From DSAR01 sp034437315 (GTDB lineage Bacteria; Chloroflexota; Anaerolineae; B4-G1), in assembly GCA_034437315.1 (NCBI GenBank), contig DAOTUC010000213.1:1-11119 (forward strand): DNA of 11,119 bases. Direction: 5' to 3'. The position numbers were made by a program, and so were the translations under genes. A model generated the notes under the pieces. The model made no database searches, was not told where the DNA came from, and saw only the letters and a list, made by a program, of their open reading frames with translations. Below, one piece after another: positions 1-7,683 of this stretch (its first letter is position 1; each line of letters opens with the position of its first letter).

Positions 1-3000
1 CCGTTCACACTCCGCGCCCGCCTCTCCGCGCCCCCGCCCCCGGCCGATTGGATCGGCGCGGGCGAACAAGAGAGCGCTGGCCTGGGCTATGCCCTCTCCA
101 CCGCCGGGGACGTGGATGGCGACGGCTACGCCGACTTGATCGTCGGCGCGCCCTGGTACGACGGCGGGCAGCCCGACGCCGGCGCCGTCTTCGTCTACCA
201 CGGGTCGGCGACGGGGCTTGGCGACCATCCGGCCTGGTACGTCGTGGGCGACCGGGAAGGCGGGCAACTGGGACAGGCGCTCGCCGCCGCCGGCGACGTG
301 AACGGGGATGGCTACGCCGACGTCGCCTGCTCCGATACAAATGATGGCGGAACCATCCTCATCTACCCCGGCGGTGAGAGCGGCTTGAGCGCCGCCCCGG
401 CGTGGACCCTCTCCGGCGCGAATGCCGCCCCCCTGGGGGACGTGAACGGCGACGGTTACGACGATCTGCTCGTCGGCGCGCCGGGTGGAGAGGATACGGA
501 CGATATGGGCATCGTTTTGATCTACCACGGCGGCGCGGATGGCCTGACAGAGGCCGCGCGGGTGGAAGGGGCGCAGCCCGGCGACCAATTTGGGGCCACG
601 GTCGGGCGGGCCGGGCGCGTGAGTGACAGCAGCGAAGAGGACGGCAAAGGAGACGGCATCTATTTCGCCGTCGGCGCGCCCGGTTACGACGGGGTCGCCG
701 GCACCCTCGCGCTGACCGACACCGGCCGGCTCTATCTCTACCCCGCTCACATCAGCGGGACCGTCCCCTATACCGCCGTCCACGCGACCCTCACCGGTCA
801 GCAGACCGGCGCTCGATTGGGCGCGGCCTTCAGCGCCGGGGACGTCAACGGCGATGGTTACGACGACCTGATCGTCGGCGCGCCTGGTTACGACGTCGAG
901 AACGGCGTCGCAGGATCCACTGTGCTGACCGAGGCCGGGCGCGTGCTCGTCTACCACGGCGGGCCAGACGACATCACGACCATCACCGCGGAAGCCGACT
1001 GGACGGCGAGCGGCGATCAGGCGGGCGCCCATTTCGGGGCGGCGCTCGCCATCCTGGGGGATACGAACGGGGACGGATACGCCGACCTGCTCGTCGGCGC
1101 GCCCGGTTACGCCGACGAGCAACCGGACGAGGGCGCCGTCCACGTCTACCGGGGCGGGCCGACTGGCCTCTCGCCCGCGCCCGTCTGGGTCGCGCATCCC
1201 ACCAACCAGGCGAACGCCCGCTTCGGCGGGGCCGTCTCCGCGGCCGGCGACGTGAACGGCGACGGCTACGCCGACATCGCCGTCGGCGCGCCCGGTTACA
1301 TGCGCGAGCAAGTGGGCGAGGGCGGGGCCTTCGTCTATCACGGCGGCCCGGCGGGGCTGGCGAACGCGCCCGCGTGGCAGATCAGGGGCGACCGGGAGAA
1401 AATTCTCCTGGGACAGTCGGTCGCCAACGCCGGCGACGTCAACGGCGACGGTTACGCCGATCTGCTCGTCGGCGCGCCCCACTACGACGGCGGCTTGACC
1501 GATCAGGGGGCCGTCTTCCTCTACGCCGGGGGGCCGGGCGGCCCCGCGACGACGCCTCTCTGGAGCGCAGAGGGAGGACAGGCGTGGGCCCGGTTGGGGC
1601 AAGCGATCGCCGGCGCGGGGGACGTGAACGGCGACGGCTACGCCGACGTCATCCTCGGCGTCCCGCTCTACGATCACGAGATGCACGACGATGGGCAGGC
1701 GCACGTCTACTATGGCGGCCCCGACGGCCCGGGCGACGAGCCGGATTGGATCGCGCCGCCTCCGAACCAGGGCACGGCGGTCTACGGGATCAGCGCCCGT
1801 TTCGGGTACGCCGTCGCCGCCGGGGACGTGAACGGGGATGGCTACGCCGACGTCCTCATCACCGCCAACGGTTACGACGCCGAGGCGAACAACGAGGGGG
1901 CAGCCTTCGTCTATTACGGCGGGCCGGATGGATTGGCGGACGAGCCGGCCTGGATCGCCCATCCCACCGATCAGGCCTTCGCCAATTTCGGGCGCGCCGC
2001 TGCCGTTGGGGACGTGAACGGCGATGGTTTCTCCGACGTCTTCGTGGGCACGCCGTGGCGCGACGTCGATCCCAACCTACACAGCGACGTGCAGGACGAG
2101 GGCGCGCTCTACGGCTTCTACGGATCGGCGGAGGGGCTCTCGCCCACCCCCGACTGGACGATCATCGGGGACAACAATCGCGCGGAACTCGGCCTCTCCA
2201 TCGCTGTCGGGGACGTGAACGGGGAGGGCTACGCCGACCTCGTCGCCGGAGCCTACAAGCACACTACTGACCAGGTCTGGCGCGAGGGAGCGGCCTTCGT
2301 CTACCACGGCGGGCAGGACGGCCTGGCGAATAGCCCCGCCTGGTCCATCCACCCCACCGACCAGGAGAACAGCAAGTTCGCCATCGCCGTCGCATCCGCC
2401 GGTGACGTGGACGGGGACGGGTTCGGCGAGGTCGTCATTGGAGCGTCCAGCTACGCCATCCATCCAAATGACGAGAGCCGAAGCGAGCCGGGCGGCGTCT
2501 TCGTCTACCCCGGCGGGCCGGACGGGGTCGCGTCCGGCGCACAGCCGTGGACAGCGACGGGCGATCAGGACAAATCCGCTTTCGGGTTCAGCGTGGCCGT
2601 TGGGGACTGGGATGGGGATGGTTTCGCCGATTTAGCGGTCGGCGCGCCGACGTATGACGACGGTTACGTGGACCGGGGCGGGGTGTTCATCTATTTCGGG
2701 AACGGCGGCGGGGCGCCGGCCCGGCCCATGCAAATGCGCACCGACGGCGAGACGGTCATCGGGCCGCTGGGCCGTTCCGATTCGCCCAACGGCGTCCACC
2801 TGCAATTGACCGCCCGCCGGGCGCTGGCGGGCGCGCCGCTGGCGCTCGAATGGCAGGTCGCGCCGTTGGGCGTGCCGTTCACGTCCACCGAAGCGATCGC
2901 CGGCGTCGGCCCGTTCACGAGCGGCGACGTGTTGAGCCAGACGGTGGAAGGCCTGACGCCCGATACCGTCTACCGCTGGCGAGCGCGCCAACGACACCCG

Positions 3001-3090
3001 CCCGGCGACCTGCTGGGTTCAACCGCAGGCTACTGGCATTCCCCACCCTGGAACAGCCCCGCCGAGGCGGATTTCCGCACACATCCATAG
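1..3090 (+). CDS. FG-GAP/integrin-alpha-like beta-propeller protein, 5' partial
   Basis: The frame is open from base 1, so the true start is upstream; 1029 residues are visible. The GTG at 112 is an internal valine of a calcium-loop motif, not a start. After a proline-rich linker (residues 1-15, with a PPPP run) come fourteen repeats, residues 16-900, each of the form W..G.Q....FG....GDVNGDGYADLIVGAP.YD....G.V.VYHGG. The D-x-(D/N)-x-D-G-x-x-D loop is the calcium-binding motif of integrin-alpha FG-GAP blades. The fourth loop is degenerate. Residues about 910-1029 look like a fibronectin-III-type domain (VEGLTPDTVYRWRAR). The end has no LPxTG-like motif and no C-terminal membrane helix. Such proteins are usually secreted adhesins or ligand-binding surface proteins; the signal peptide, if any, lies outside the window. 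It probably shares a transcript with murJ, 23 bp downstream. The fold is confident; the biological role is not known. Confidence 0.9.
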   Translation, partial: PFTLRARLSAPPPPADWIGAGEQESAGLGYALSTAGDVDGDGYADLIVGAPWYDGGQPDAGAVFVYHGSATGLGDHPAWYVVGDREGGQLGQALAAAGDVNGDGYADVACSDTNDGGTILIYPGGESGLSAAPAWTLSGANAAPLGDVNGDGYDDLLVGAPGGEDTDDMGIVLIYHGGADGLTEAARVEGAQPGDQFGATVGRAGRVSDSSEEDGKGDGIYFAVGAPGYDGVAGTLALTDTGRLYLYPAHISGTVPYTAVHATLTGQQTGARLGAAFSAGDVNGDGYDDLIVGAPGYDVENGVAGSTVLTEAGRVLVYHGGPDDITTITAEADWTASGDQAGAHFGAALAILGDTNGDGYADLLVGAPGYADEQPDEGAVHVYRGGPTGLSPAPVWVAHPTNQANARFGGAVSAAGDVNGDGYADIAVGAPGYMREQVGEGGAFVYHGGPAGLANAPAWQIRGDREKILLGQSVANAGDVNGDGYADLLVGAPHYDGGLTDQGAVFLYAGGPGGPATTPLWSAEGGQAWARLGQAIAGAGDVNGDGYADVILGVPLYDHEMHDDGQAHVYYGGPDGPGDEPDWIAPPPNQGTAVYGISARFGYAVAAGDVNGDGYADVLITANGYDAEANNEGAAFVYYGGPDGLADEPAWIAHPTDQAFANFGRAAAVGDVNGDGFSDVFVGTPWRDVDPNLHSDVQDEGALYGFYGSAEGLSPTPDWTIIGDNNRAELGLSIAVGDVNGEGYADLVAGAYKHTTDQVWREGAAFVYHGGQDGLANSPAWSIHPTDQENSKFAIAVASAGDVDGDGFGEVVIGASSYAIHPNDESRSEPGGVFVYPGGPDGVASGAQPWTATGDQDKSAFGFSVAVGDWDGDGFADLAVGAPTYDDGYVDRGGVFIYFGNGGGAPARPMQMRTDGETVIGPLGRSDSPNGVHLQLTARRALAGAPLALEWQVAPLGVPFTSTEAIAGVGPFTSGDVLSQTVEGLTPDTVYRWRARQRHPPGDLLGSTAGYWHSPPWNSPAEADFRTHP
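46..2700 (+). repeat. Fourteen tandem FG-GAP protein repeats
   Basis: The GDVNGDG-type loop codons begin at 106, 292, 436, about 646 (degenerate), 838, 1057, 1246, 1432, 1618, 1822, 2008, 2209, 2401 and 2602. The commonest spacing is 186 bp (62 residues), with a range of about 144-219. The third repeat is short. The DNA itself is highly similar around the loops (recurring gacgtgaacggcgacgg and gtcggcgcgcc), which could allow recombination between units. Repeats 7, 10, 11 and 13 carry a variant front part (HPTDQ, HPTNQ or PPPNQ) in place of the G-D-Q/R type. Confidence 0.9.
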
Positions 3091-3101
3091 GAGCGTTGCG
3101 C

Positions 3102-3107
3102 AAGGAG
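3102..3107 (+). promoter_or_regulatory. Shine-Dalgarno that fixes a TTG start for murJ
   Basis: AAGGAG lies 6 nt before the TTG at 3114. The nearby ATG at 3109 is in another frame and gives a non-MurJ peptide. The frame is open back to an ATG at 2850, but that stretch overlaps the FG-GAP gene and translates to arginine-rich out-of-frame residues. Confidence 0.8.
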
Positions 3108-3113
3108 AATGTT

Positions 3114-4709
3114 TTGGACGCTGACCAAGATACGCCCCACGAATCACGGAAACAGGTCGCTCAAGCCGCCGGCGTCATCGCGCTGGGCAATATCGCCAGC
3201 CGCATCCTGGGCTTGATCCGAGAGACGGTTAAAGCGAATCTATTCGGAGCGGGCGGCAACGTGAGCGCGCTGGACACGGCGATGAGCATCCCCGCCATCG
3301 TATACGACCTGCTCGTCGGCGGGATGATCAGTTCCGCCCTGGTGCCCGTCCTATCCGATTACGCCTCGCCAGCGCAGCGCGCCGAGATGTGGCGCTTGCT
3401 GAGCATCATCCTGAACGTCATCTGTTTGATCGTCACCGTATTCATCATCGCCGGAGAATTACTCACCCCGCAGATCATCCGTCTCTCGGCCGGCGGCCTC
3501 TCACCCGCCGATCAGGCGTTGGCGACCAATCTGCTGCGGCTGATGTTGCCGGGCGTCCTGTTCCTCAGCCTGGCCAGCGTCCTGAGCGGCGCGCTGTACG
3601 CGCTCAAGCGCTTCACCTTACCCGCCTTCACACCCGCCATCTTCAACGCGGCGGTCGTCGTCTCGGCGCTGTTCCTGGGCCGCCGTTGGGGCGTCTACAG
3701 TATGGCCGCCGGCCTGCTGCTCGGCTCTATCCTCCAGGCGGCGCTCCAACTCCCCGGCCTGCGCGACGCGCCCTTCTCTATGGCGTTCGATCTACGCCAT
3801 CCGGCCCTCCGTCGCATTGGACGCCTCTACCTGCCCATCCTCATCGGCCTGATCGTCGATAAGCTGGCGGAACTGCTGAGCTATCGCTTGGCCTCCCACA
3901 CCGGCGCCGCCTCCATCTCGTGGATGAAATACTCGGCCACGATGATCCAACTGCCGCTGGGCTTGGTCGTGACCGCTGTCTCCATCGCCACCCTCCCCAC
4001 CCTTTCGCGCCAGGCGAACGACCTGCAACCCGACCATTTCAAGAACACGCTGGCCCAGGGATTGCGCCTCGTGCTGATCCTGATTATCCCGGCGACTATC
4101 GGTCTGTGGGTGTTGGCCTACCCCATCATCGCGCTGGTCTTCGAGCACGGCGACTTCAGCCCGGCGGACACGGTGGCGACGGTCGCCGCGTTACGCTGTC
4201 ACCTGGTGGGTTTGATTTTCGCCGCCATCGATCAACCCCTGATCTTCGCCTTCTACGCTCGCAAGGACACGTGGACGCCGGCCCTGGTCGGGATCTTAAC
4301 CGTGATCCTGTACGTCATTCTGAACGCGATCCCCATCCTGTTCGCCTCATTGACGCTCAACCTGCTCATCCTGGCCAACTCGCTCAAGTGGGCCGCCCAC
4401 GCCATCGTGATGCTGATGCTTATGCAGCGCGCCATCGGGGGGTTACACGGTCGCGACGTGGGGAAAGTGGTCGCCAAAGCTACCCTGGCCTCACTCGCGA
4501 TGGGCGGCCTCGTCCACCTATTCATCCAGATCACAACGCCTTTCGCGCCCCACAACACGTTCGGGGAGGCGTTTCTCGTCGGCGGCGGCGGGCTACTTGG
4601 TCTTATGATCTACGCCGGCCTATCCATCTTATTCGACATCCCAGAGATCGCCGTCCTCTGGCGAGCCGTTCGGCGCACCATCAGCCGGACGAGCAGCCGC
4701 CTGCGCTGA
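3114..4709 (+). CDS. murJ: Lipid II flippase MurJ (MviN family)
   Basis: A 531-residue polytopic membrane protein from the MOP superfamily, which moves lipid-linked peptidoglycan precursor across the cytoplasmic membrane. Length (usually 500-550) and a hydrophobic pattern of about 14 helices agree. The N-terminal signature is clear: SRILGLIRETVKANLFGAGG, then SALDTAMSIP and GGMISSALVPVLSDY, which carry the conserved arginines and aspartate of the first helices. Later family landmarks are RLMLPGVLFLSLASVLSGAL, the substrate-cavity helix region PLGLVVTAVSIATLPTLS, and FEHGDFSPADT. The arginine pair found after the P-x-L-L stretch in proteobacterial MurJ is replaced here by Tyr-Asp (IVYDLLVGG). 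The start is TTG, chosen from a well-placed AAGGAG. Close spacing to the upstream FG-GAP gene suggests cotranscription. Another lipid-linked glycan could be the substrate, but the family call is strong. Confidence 0.92.
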   Translation: MDADQDTPHESRKQVAQAAGVIALGNIASRILGLIRETVKANLFGAGGNVSALDTAMSIPAIVYDLLVGGMISSALVPVLSDYASPAQRAEMWRLLSIILNVICLIVTVFIIAGELLTPQIIRLSAGGLSPADQALATNLLRLMLPGVLFLSLASVLSGALYALKRFTLPAFTPAIFNAAVVVSALFLGRRWGVYSMAAGLLLGSILQAALQLPGLRDAPFSMAFDLRHPALRRIGRLYLPILIGLIVDKLAELLSYRLASHTGAASISWMKYSATMIQLPLGLVVTAVSIATLPTLSRQANDLQPDHFKNTLAQGLRLVLILIIPATIGLWVLAYPIIALVFEHGDFSPADTVATVAALRCHLVGLIFAAIDQPLIFAFYARKDTWTPALVGILTVILYVILNAIPILFASLTLNLLILANSLKWAAHAIVMLMLMQRAIGGLHGRDVGKVVAKATLASLAMGGLVHLFIQITTPFAPHNTFGEAFLVGGGGLLGLMIYAGLSILFDIPEIAVLWRAVRRTISRTSSRLR

Positions 4710-4712
4710 GGC

Positions 4713-4741
4713 TTGACGGCGCTTATCCGGTAGATTATAAT
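4713..4741 (+). promoter_or_regulatory. Sigma-70-type promoter for the methyltransferase-sortase operon
   Basis: TTGACG (4713-4718), a 17-bp spacer and a perfect TATAAT (4736-4741). It begins 3 bp after the murJ stop codon and predicts a transcript start near 4748, leaving a leader of about 45 nt. It implies that the downstream genes can be expressed independently of murJ. Confidence 0.8.
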
Positions 4742-4793
4742 GCCGCCTAGCGACCCGATGCTTTATATCTAAGCAAACTGACAAAGGGAAGGT

Positions 4794-5618
4794 ATGACGC
4801 GAGCGCCACAAACCCGACACCCCCAACTTGAACCGGTTAGCCCAGAGAGTTACGACGAGACATATTTCCTGAAGGCCTGCGAGGGATACGCGGAATTTAT
4901 CGACAGCGAAGGGATGCACCTCTCGCGCCGGTTGACCCAGGCCTTCAGGGCGGCGCAAGTCTCATCCGGCCTGCGCGTGCTCGACGTCGGTTGTGGGCGT
5001 GGTGAGATTTTACGCCATTGCACACAGATCCAAGCCCGCGCTTATGGGATCGATTATGCGCCAGCGGCCCTGCAAATAGCCCGCGATTTCGGCGAGGTCT
5101 ATCAAGCCAACGCCAAACAGCTCCCGTTCCCCAACCACTTTTTCGATCGTATCCTGATGTTCGACATCGTCGAACACTTGCATCCCTGGGAATTGGAGCA
5201 AGCGCTGATCGAAGCCCGGCGGGTGTTGCGCCCCGATGGACAACTTATCGTCCACACCGCCCCCAACGTGTGGTATGATCGTTACGCTTACCCCATCGTC
5301 CGCTTGGTGCGCACGCTGATGGGGCTGGGCGATCGCTACCCGAAGGATCCGCGGGCCATCATCCCGGCCAACTTGAGCGTGCACGTCAACGAACAGAGCA
5401 TCATCAGCCTGTGGCGGGCGCTCCGACAGGCCGGTTTTCACGCTCACGTGTGGCTGGATACGCCGCCTCAAAACCGGGAGGAATACTGGCTATTCCGCAT
5501 CACCCGTCACGTCCTATTCAACTGGCCGCCCTTCCGTTGGTTCTTTGAGCGGGAAGTGTTCGCTGTGGCGACGGTAAACGCAGCCTGGGTAGGCCTGGGT
5601 AGGAAGAGGGATTTATGA
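4794..5618 (+). CDS. Class I SAM-dependent methyltransferase
   Basis: 274 residues with a Rossmann-type methyltransferase core. Motif I is VLDVGCGRGE (residues 62-71). The acidic post-I ribose-binding loop is GIDYAPAAL (85-93). Motif II is FDRILMFDIVEHL (117-129), and the post-II element is ARRVLRPDGQLIV (141-153), as in the Methyltransf_11 group. An N-terminal region rich in Tyr and Phe (20-35) precedes the core. The last 50 residues are aromatic and basic (YWLFRITRHVLFNWPPFRWF) and could lie on the membrane surface. The start ATG has AGGGAAGG just upstream and a promoter at 4713-4741. The stop overlaps the sortase start as ATGA, so the two are translationally coupled. The acceptor substrate cannot be read from sequence; the setting suggests a lipid or cell-surface glycan, which is an inference only. 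Confidence 0.85.
   Translation: MTRAPQTRHPQLEPVSPESYDETYFLKACEGYAEFIDSEGMHLSRRLTQAFRAAQVSSGLRVLDVGCGRGEILRHCTQIQARAYGIDYAPAALQIARDFGEVYQANAKQLPFPNHFFDRILMFDIVEHLHPWELEQALIEARRVLRPDGQLIVHTAPNVWYDRYAYPIVRLVRTLMGLGDRYPKDPRAIIPANLSVHVNEQSIISLWRALRQAGFHAHVWLDTPPQNREEYWLFRITRHVLFNWPPFRWFFEREVFAVATVNAAWVGLGRKRDL
5584..5603 (+). repeat. 10-bp perfect tandem duplication before the sortase start
   Basis: CCTGGGTAGG occurs twice back to back (5584-5593 and 5594-5603), inside the methyltransferase C-terminus. The final AGG begins the purine stretch AGGAAGAGGG (5601-5610) that serves as ribosome-binding site for the sortase ATG at 5615. Confidence 0.85.
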
Positions 5619-6589
5619 AAGACCGCCGGTCTGTCGACGACCTGTCCATCGAAGAATTGGAGGAAATCCTGCGCGTCCGCAAGCGGGAGGCGCGTATGGA
5701 ACGAGTGCGCCGACTGGGCGAAGACATCAAGCCGAACGTCGACCCGCTGACCGCCAGGCAAACCGTCCCGCCGCCGCCCCCTCTATCGACTGAGCACCGG
5801 CGCTTCCAGGATGCCGGCGCCAGCGCACACTTCCGTTCGCGCCCCCTGGATGCGGACAATCCACGGGAGGAGCGGCCCGCTCGCCCCATTCAATGGGGCT
5901 GGATATGGAACAAAAGCCTTCTCGTCGTCGAGATCGTCCTAGTGCTGGGATTGGTTCTCGTCTTCCTGGACGCCCTGAGCACAACGCGCCAAATCAACGT
6001 CGAATCGAGCGCCGCCCAACGGGCCCAGATTCCCACTTCGCCGGCGCCCACCGCCACGCCGGTCATCCGCGTGGCGATCTTGCCCGGCGGTCACACGCCG
6101 CCCGATTCTCCTGGCGGCCCGGCTCCGGAAGAGATACCCGCCCATCTGAGGGACGTGGTCAATGCCATCACGCCCCTGCCAATGCCCACGCCAGGCCCAG
6201 AACAAGCGACCCGCATCCAGATTCCCGTCATCGGGGTGGACGCCCCGGTGCTGCCCGGCGACGATTGGGAGACGCTCAAGAAAGGGGCGGGGCATCACAT
6301 CGGCAGCGCCAATCCTGGGGAGAGGGGAAATTGCGTCATCTCCGCCCACAACGACATCTTCGGCGAGATATTCCGCGACTTATCCGAACTTGACCTGGGC
6401 GATGAGATATTCGTCCACACCCGGAGCCAGGTCTACCGCTACGTCGTGACGCAGAAACGCATCATCAAGCCCACCGAGGTCAGCGTGATGTACCCCACGT
6501 CTCAACCGACGCTGACGCTGATTTCGTGTTATCCGTATGGCATCGATACGCACCGCATCGTCGTTATCGCAGAATTAAAACCGAGTTGA
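5615..6589 (+). CDS. Sortase family transpeptidase, class C/D-like
   Basis: 324 residues. The catalytic domain (about 199-324) has the three sortase residues in order: His245 in CVISAHND, Cys305 in TLISCYPYG, and Arg314 in THRIVV. The fold landmarks KKGAGHHIGSANPGERGN and LGDEIFVHT are present. Sortases cut a sorting signal after Thr or Gly and join the protein to a wall precursor or pilin lysine. The remainder is a highly charged, helical cytoplasmic N-terminus (residues 5-35, probable coiled coil), a Pro-rich stretch, one membrane helix (about 101-119) and a Pro/Thr-rich spacer (about 134-198) that lifts the enzyme from the membrane. The PYGIDTHR sequence after the cysteine resembles class C and some class D enzymes; subclass is uncertain. 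It is cotranscribed with the methyltransferase through an ATGA overlap. No sorting-signal substrate is visible in this window. Confidence 0.9.
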   Translation: MKDRRSVDDLSIEELEEILRVRKREARMERVRRLGEDIKPNVDPLTARQTVPPPPPLSTEHRRFQDAGASAHFRSRPLDADNPREERPARPIQWGWIWNKSLLVVEIVLVLGLVLVFLDALSTTRQINVESSAAQRAQIPTSPAPTATPVIRVAILPGGHTPPDSPGGPAPEEIPAHLRDVVNAITPLPMPTPGPEQATRIQIPVIGVDAPVLPGDDWETLKKGAGHHIGSANPGERGNCVISAHNDIFGEIFRDLSELDLGDEIFVHTRSQVYRYVVTQKRIIKPTEVSVMYPTSQPTLTLISCYPYGIDTHRIVVIAELKPS

Positions 6590-6620
6590 GGATTGAGAAC
6601 TGAGGATTGAGAATTGAGGA
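6587..6620 (+). repeat. 14-bp tandem repeat carrying the RBS of the next gene
   Basis: TGAGGATTGAGAAC (6587-6600) is followed directly by TGAGGATTGAGAAT (6601-6614) and a partial third copy, TGAGGA (6615-6620). The first copy starts with the sortase stop codon. The partial third copy forms the Shine-Dalgarno GAGGAG (6616-6621), 5 nt before the ATG at 6627. Confidence 0.85.
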
Positions 6621-6626
6621 GAAATT

Positions 6627-6836
6627 ATGGCAAAGAAATCACGTAAAGTTCGCCTGACTGAAGCACAGATGATTCGGCCTGAGGTTGCTCAACCGGTCGA
6701 GAGCGTCGAATCTCAAGAAGCGACGACTGATCTAACTGAGGAGTATCAATACGTCATCGCGGATCTCAAGCGCATCGGCGTCATCGCGCTGATTATGCTG
6801 ACGGCGTTGATCGGGCTGGCGATGCTGCTCACGTAG
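6627..6836 (+). CDS. Small single-pass membrane protein of unknown function
   Basis: 69 residues. The N-terminus is basic (KKSRKVRL), the middle acidic and polar (residues 19-40), then EYQYVIADLKRIG leads into one C-terminal membrane helix (about 49-68, IGVIALIMLTALIGLAMLL). With the lysine/arginine just before the helix, the N-terminus is expected in the cytoplasm, as in tail-anchored proteins. A strong GAGGAG lies 5 nt before ATG, which supports translation. It is third in the methyltransferase-sortase unit, 37 bp after the sortase stop, and its 3' end overlaps the converging membrane-protein gene by 8 bp. I do not recognise a named family. A role as a small partner of the sortase or of another membrane complex is possible but unproven. 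Confidence 0.72.
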   Translation: MAKKSRKVRLTEAQMIRPEVAQPVESVESQEATTDLTEEYQYVIADLKRIGVIALIMLTALIGLAMLLT

Positions 6837-7683
6837 GTCGCCCAGAGGAGGGCGATGGGGCGGGGAACCAGCGACGCATCAAGGCCGCCCAGCCCCACAT
6901 CACCCCCCCATGAAGAAGGATCGCCAACCACAAATTCTGCGTGGTCAAGAAGAAAGCGGCGCTGACAACGGCCCATCCGCCGCGCGCTAACAACGCCAGC
7001 GCACGGGAAACGTCCGTCATCCCTCGCCGCCAGCGGGGGTTGAGCATCGCCTCCAGCGCCGCCAGGGCGAACCCCGCCCACACACCCCAATAGGTCCCAT
7101 CTTCCACAAAGGAGCGCAGAAAAACCACCGGCGCATTGCGATAAAACGCCCAATGGACTTCGTGATAAGCCGCTTCGAGCAATCGCTCGATCGCCAAGCG
7201 ATCTAACCCGGCGATAGTCGCCCCATCATCGAGCCCGAGGGCCATCAACGCTCGCCAATAGGCCCATCCCCCCAGCGCCAGCGCCGTCAGTCCCGCCCCC
7301 CCCAGCGCCGCCAACCATCCGATGTCGCTCAACCAATCGAGCCAATTGGCCGAGACGCCGCTTCCCGCCTCGCCGAACCCGGTCAGTGGAACGATCAACG
7401 GCTGCAATCCCAGGATACGGCCCACGACAGCGTCCTGTCCCCAGAAAAGTGCGGCGAAAGGTAAACCGAGGTAATAGATCAAACGAAGGAATTGAAATAA
7501 CCAGGAGACAAAAGGGGTCGCGACAAAGCGCTCAATCGTGTCACCGAACGCGCCCAGGCGGGGTTTCCGGAAGAACCACCCCACATTCGACCATAGAATG
7601 GCCGTGAACAATGAACCGGACAACCACCACCAGGCTTCTTGCCCAAAAAGAGCCGCCAGGAGATCCAACAACACGTCTGACAT
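6829..7683 (-). CDS. Polytopic membrane protein, CPBP-protease-like but lacking catalytic motif
   Basis: 284 residues with about seven hydrophobic segments (near 20-36, 58-80, 88-101, 122-147, 197-215, 233-247 and 249-268). The end of the protein, TTQNLWLAILLHGGVMWGW with His258, resembles the third CPBP (Abi/CAAX-like intramembrane protease) motif, where a histidine follows an LWxxILLH-type helix. The segment HEVHWAFYR (174-182) sits where the EExxxR motif is expected, but His177-Trp178 replaces the two glutamates. If the relation is real, this is a non-catalytic member. The ATG directly follows the kinase TAA (TAAATG) with no clear Shine-Dalgarno, so translation is probably coupled to the kinase. 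The family link is tentative; a conserved hypothetical membrane protein is the safe call. Confidence 0.75.
   Translation of the reverse strand: MSDVLLDLLAALFGQEAWWWLSGSLFTAILWSNVGWFFRKPRLGAFGDTIERFVATPFVSWLFQFLRLIYYLGLPFAALFWGQDAVVGRILGLQPLIVPLTGFGEAGSGVSANWLDWLSDIGWLAALGGAGLTALALGGWAYWRALMALGLDDGATIAGLDRLAIERLLEAAYHEVHWAFYRNAPVVFLRSFVEDGTYWGVWAGFALAALEAMLNPRWRRGMTDVSRALALLARGGWAVVSAAFFLTTQNLWLAILLHGGVMWGWAALMRRWFPAPSPSSGRPT
6838..6855. other. Inverted repeat at the convergent gene ends
   Basis: TCGCCC-AGAGGA-GGGCGA forms a perfect 6-bp stem with a 6-nt loop, starting one base after the stop codon of the 69-residue gene and inside the 3' coding end of the opposing gene. There is no T tract on either side. 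It may pause or protect transcripts at the convergent junction, but it is not a standard intrinsic terminator. Confidence 0.4.

Noticed and set aside
1374..2270. A 298-residue + strand open frame inside the FG-GAP gene
   Set aside because: Its translation is almost entirely arginine, glycine and alanine from the alternate frame of GC-rich repeats; it is a shadow of the real gene.
112..3090. Taking base 112 as the start of the FG-GAP gene
   Set aside because: The codon is a GTG valine inside a calcium-loop motif, and the frame is open and repeat-like back to base 1; the gene is truncated by the window edge.
2850..3113. An N-terminal extension of MurJ from the ATG at 2850
   Set aside because: It overlaps the FG-GAP coding region and gives a Pro/Arg-rich out-of-frame peptide; the TTG at 3114 has a good Shine-Dalgarno and matches the family start.
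6838..6855. A bidirectional intrinsic terminator between converging genes
   Set aside because: The 6-bp hairpin has no T tract on either strand and lies within coding sequence, so it is recorded only as an inverted repeat.
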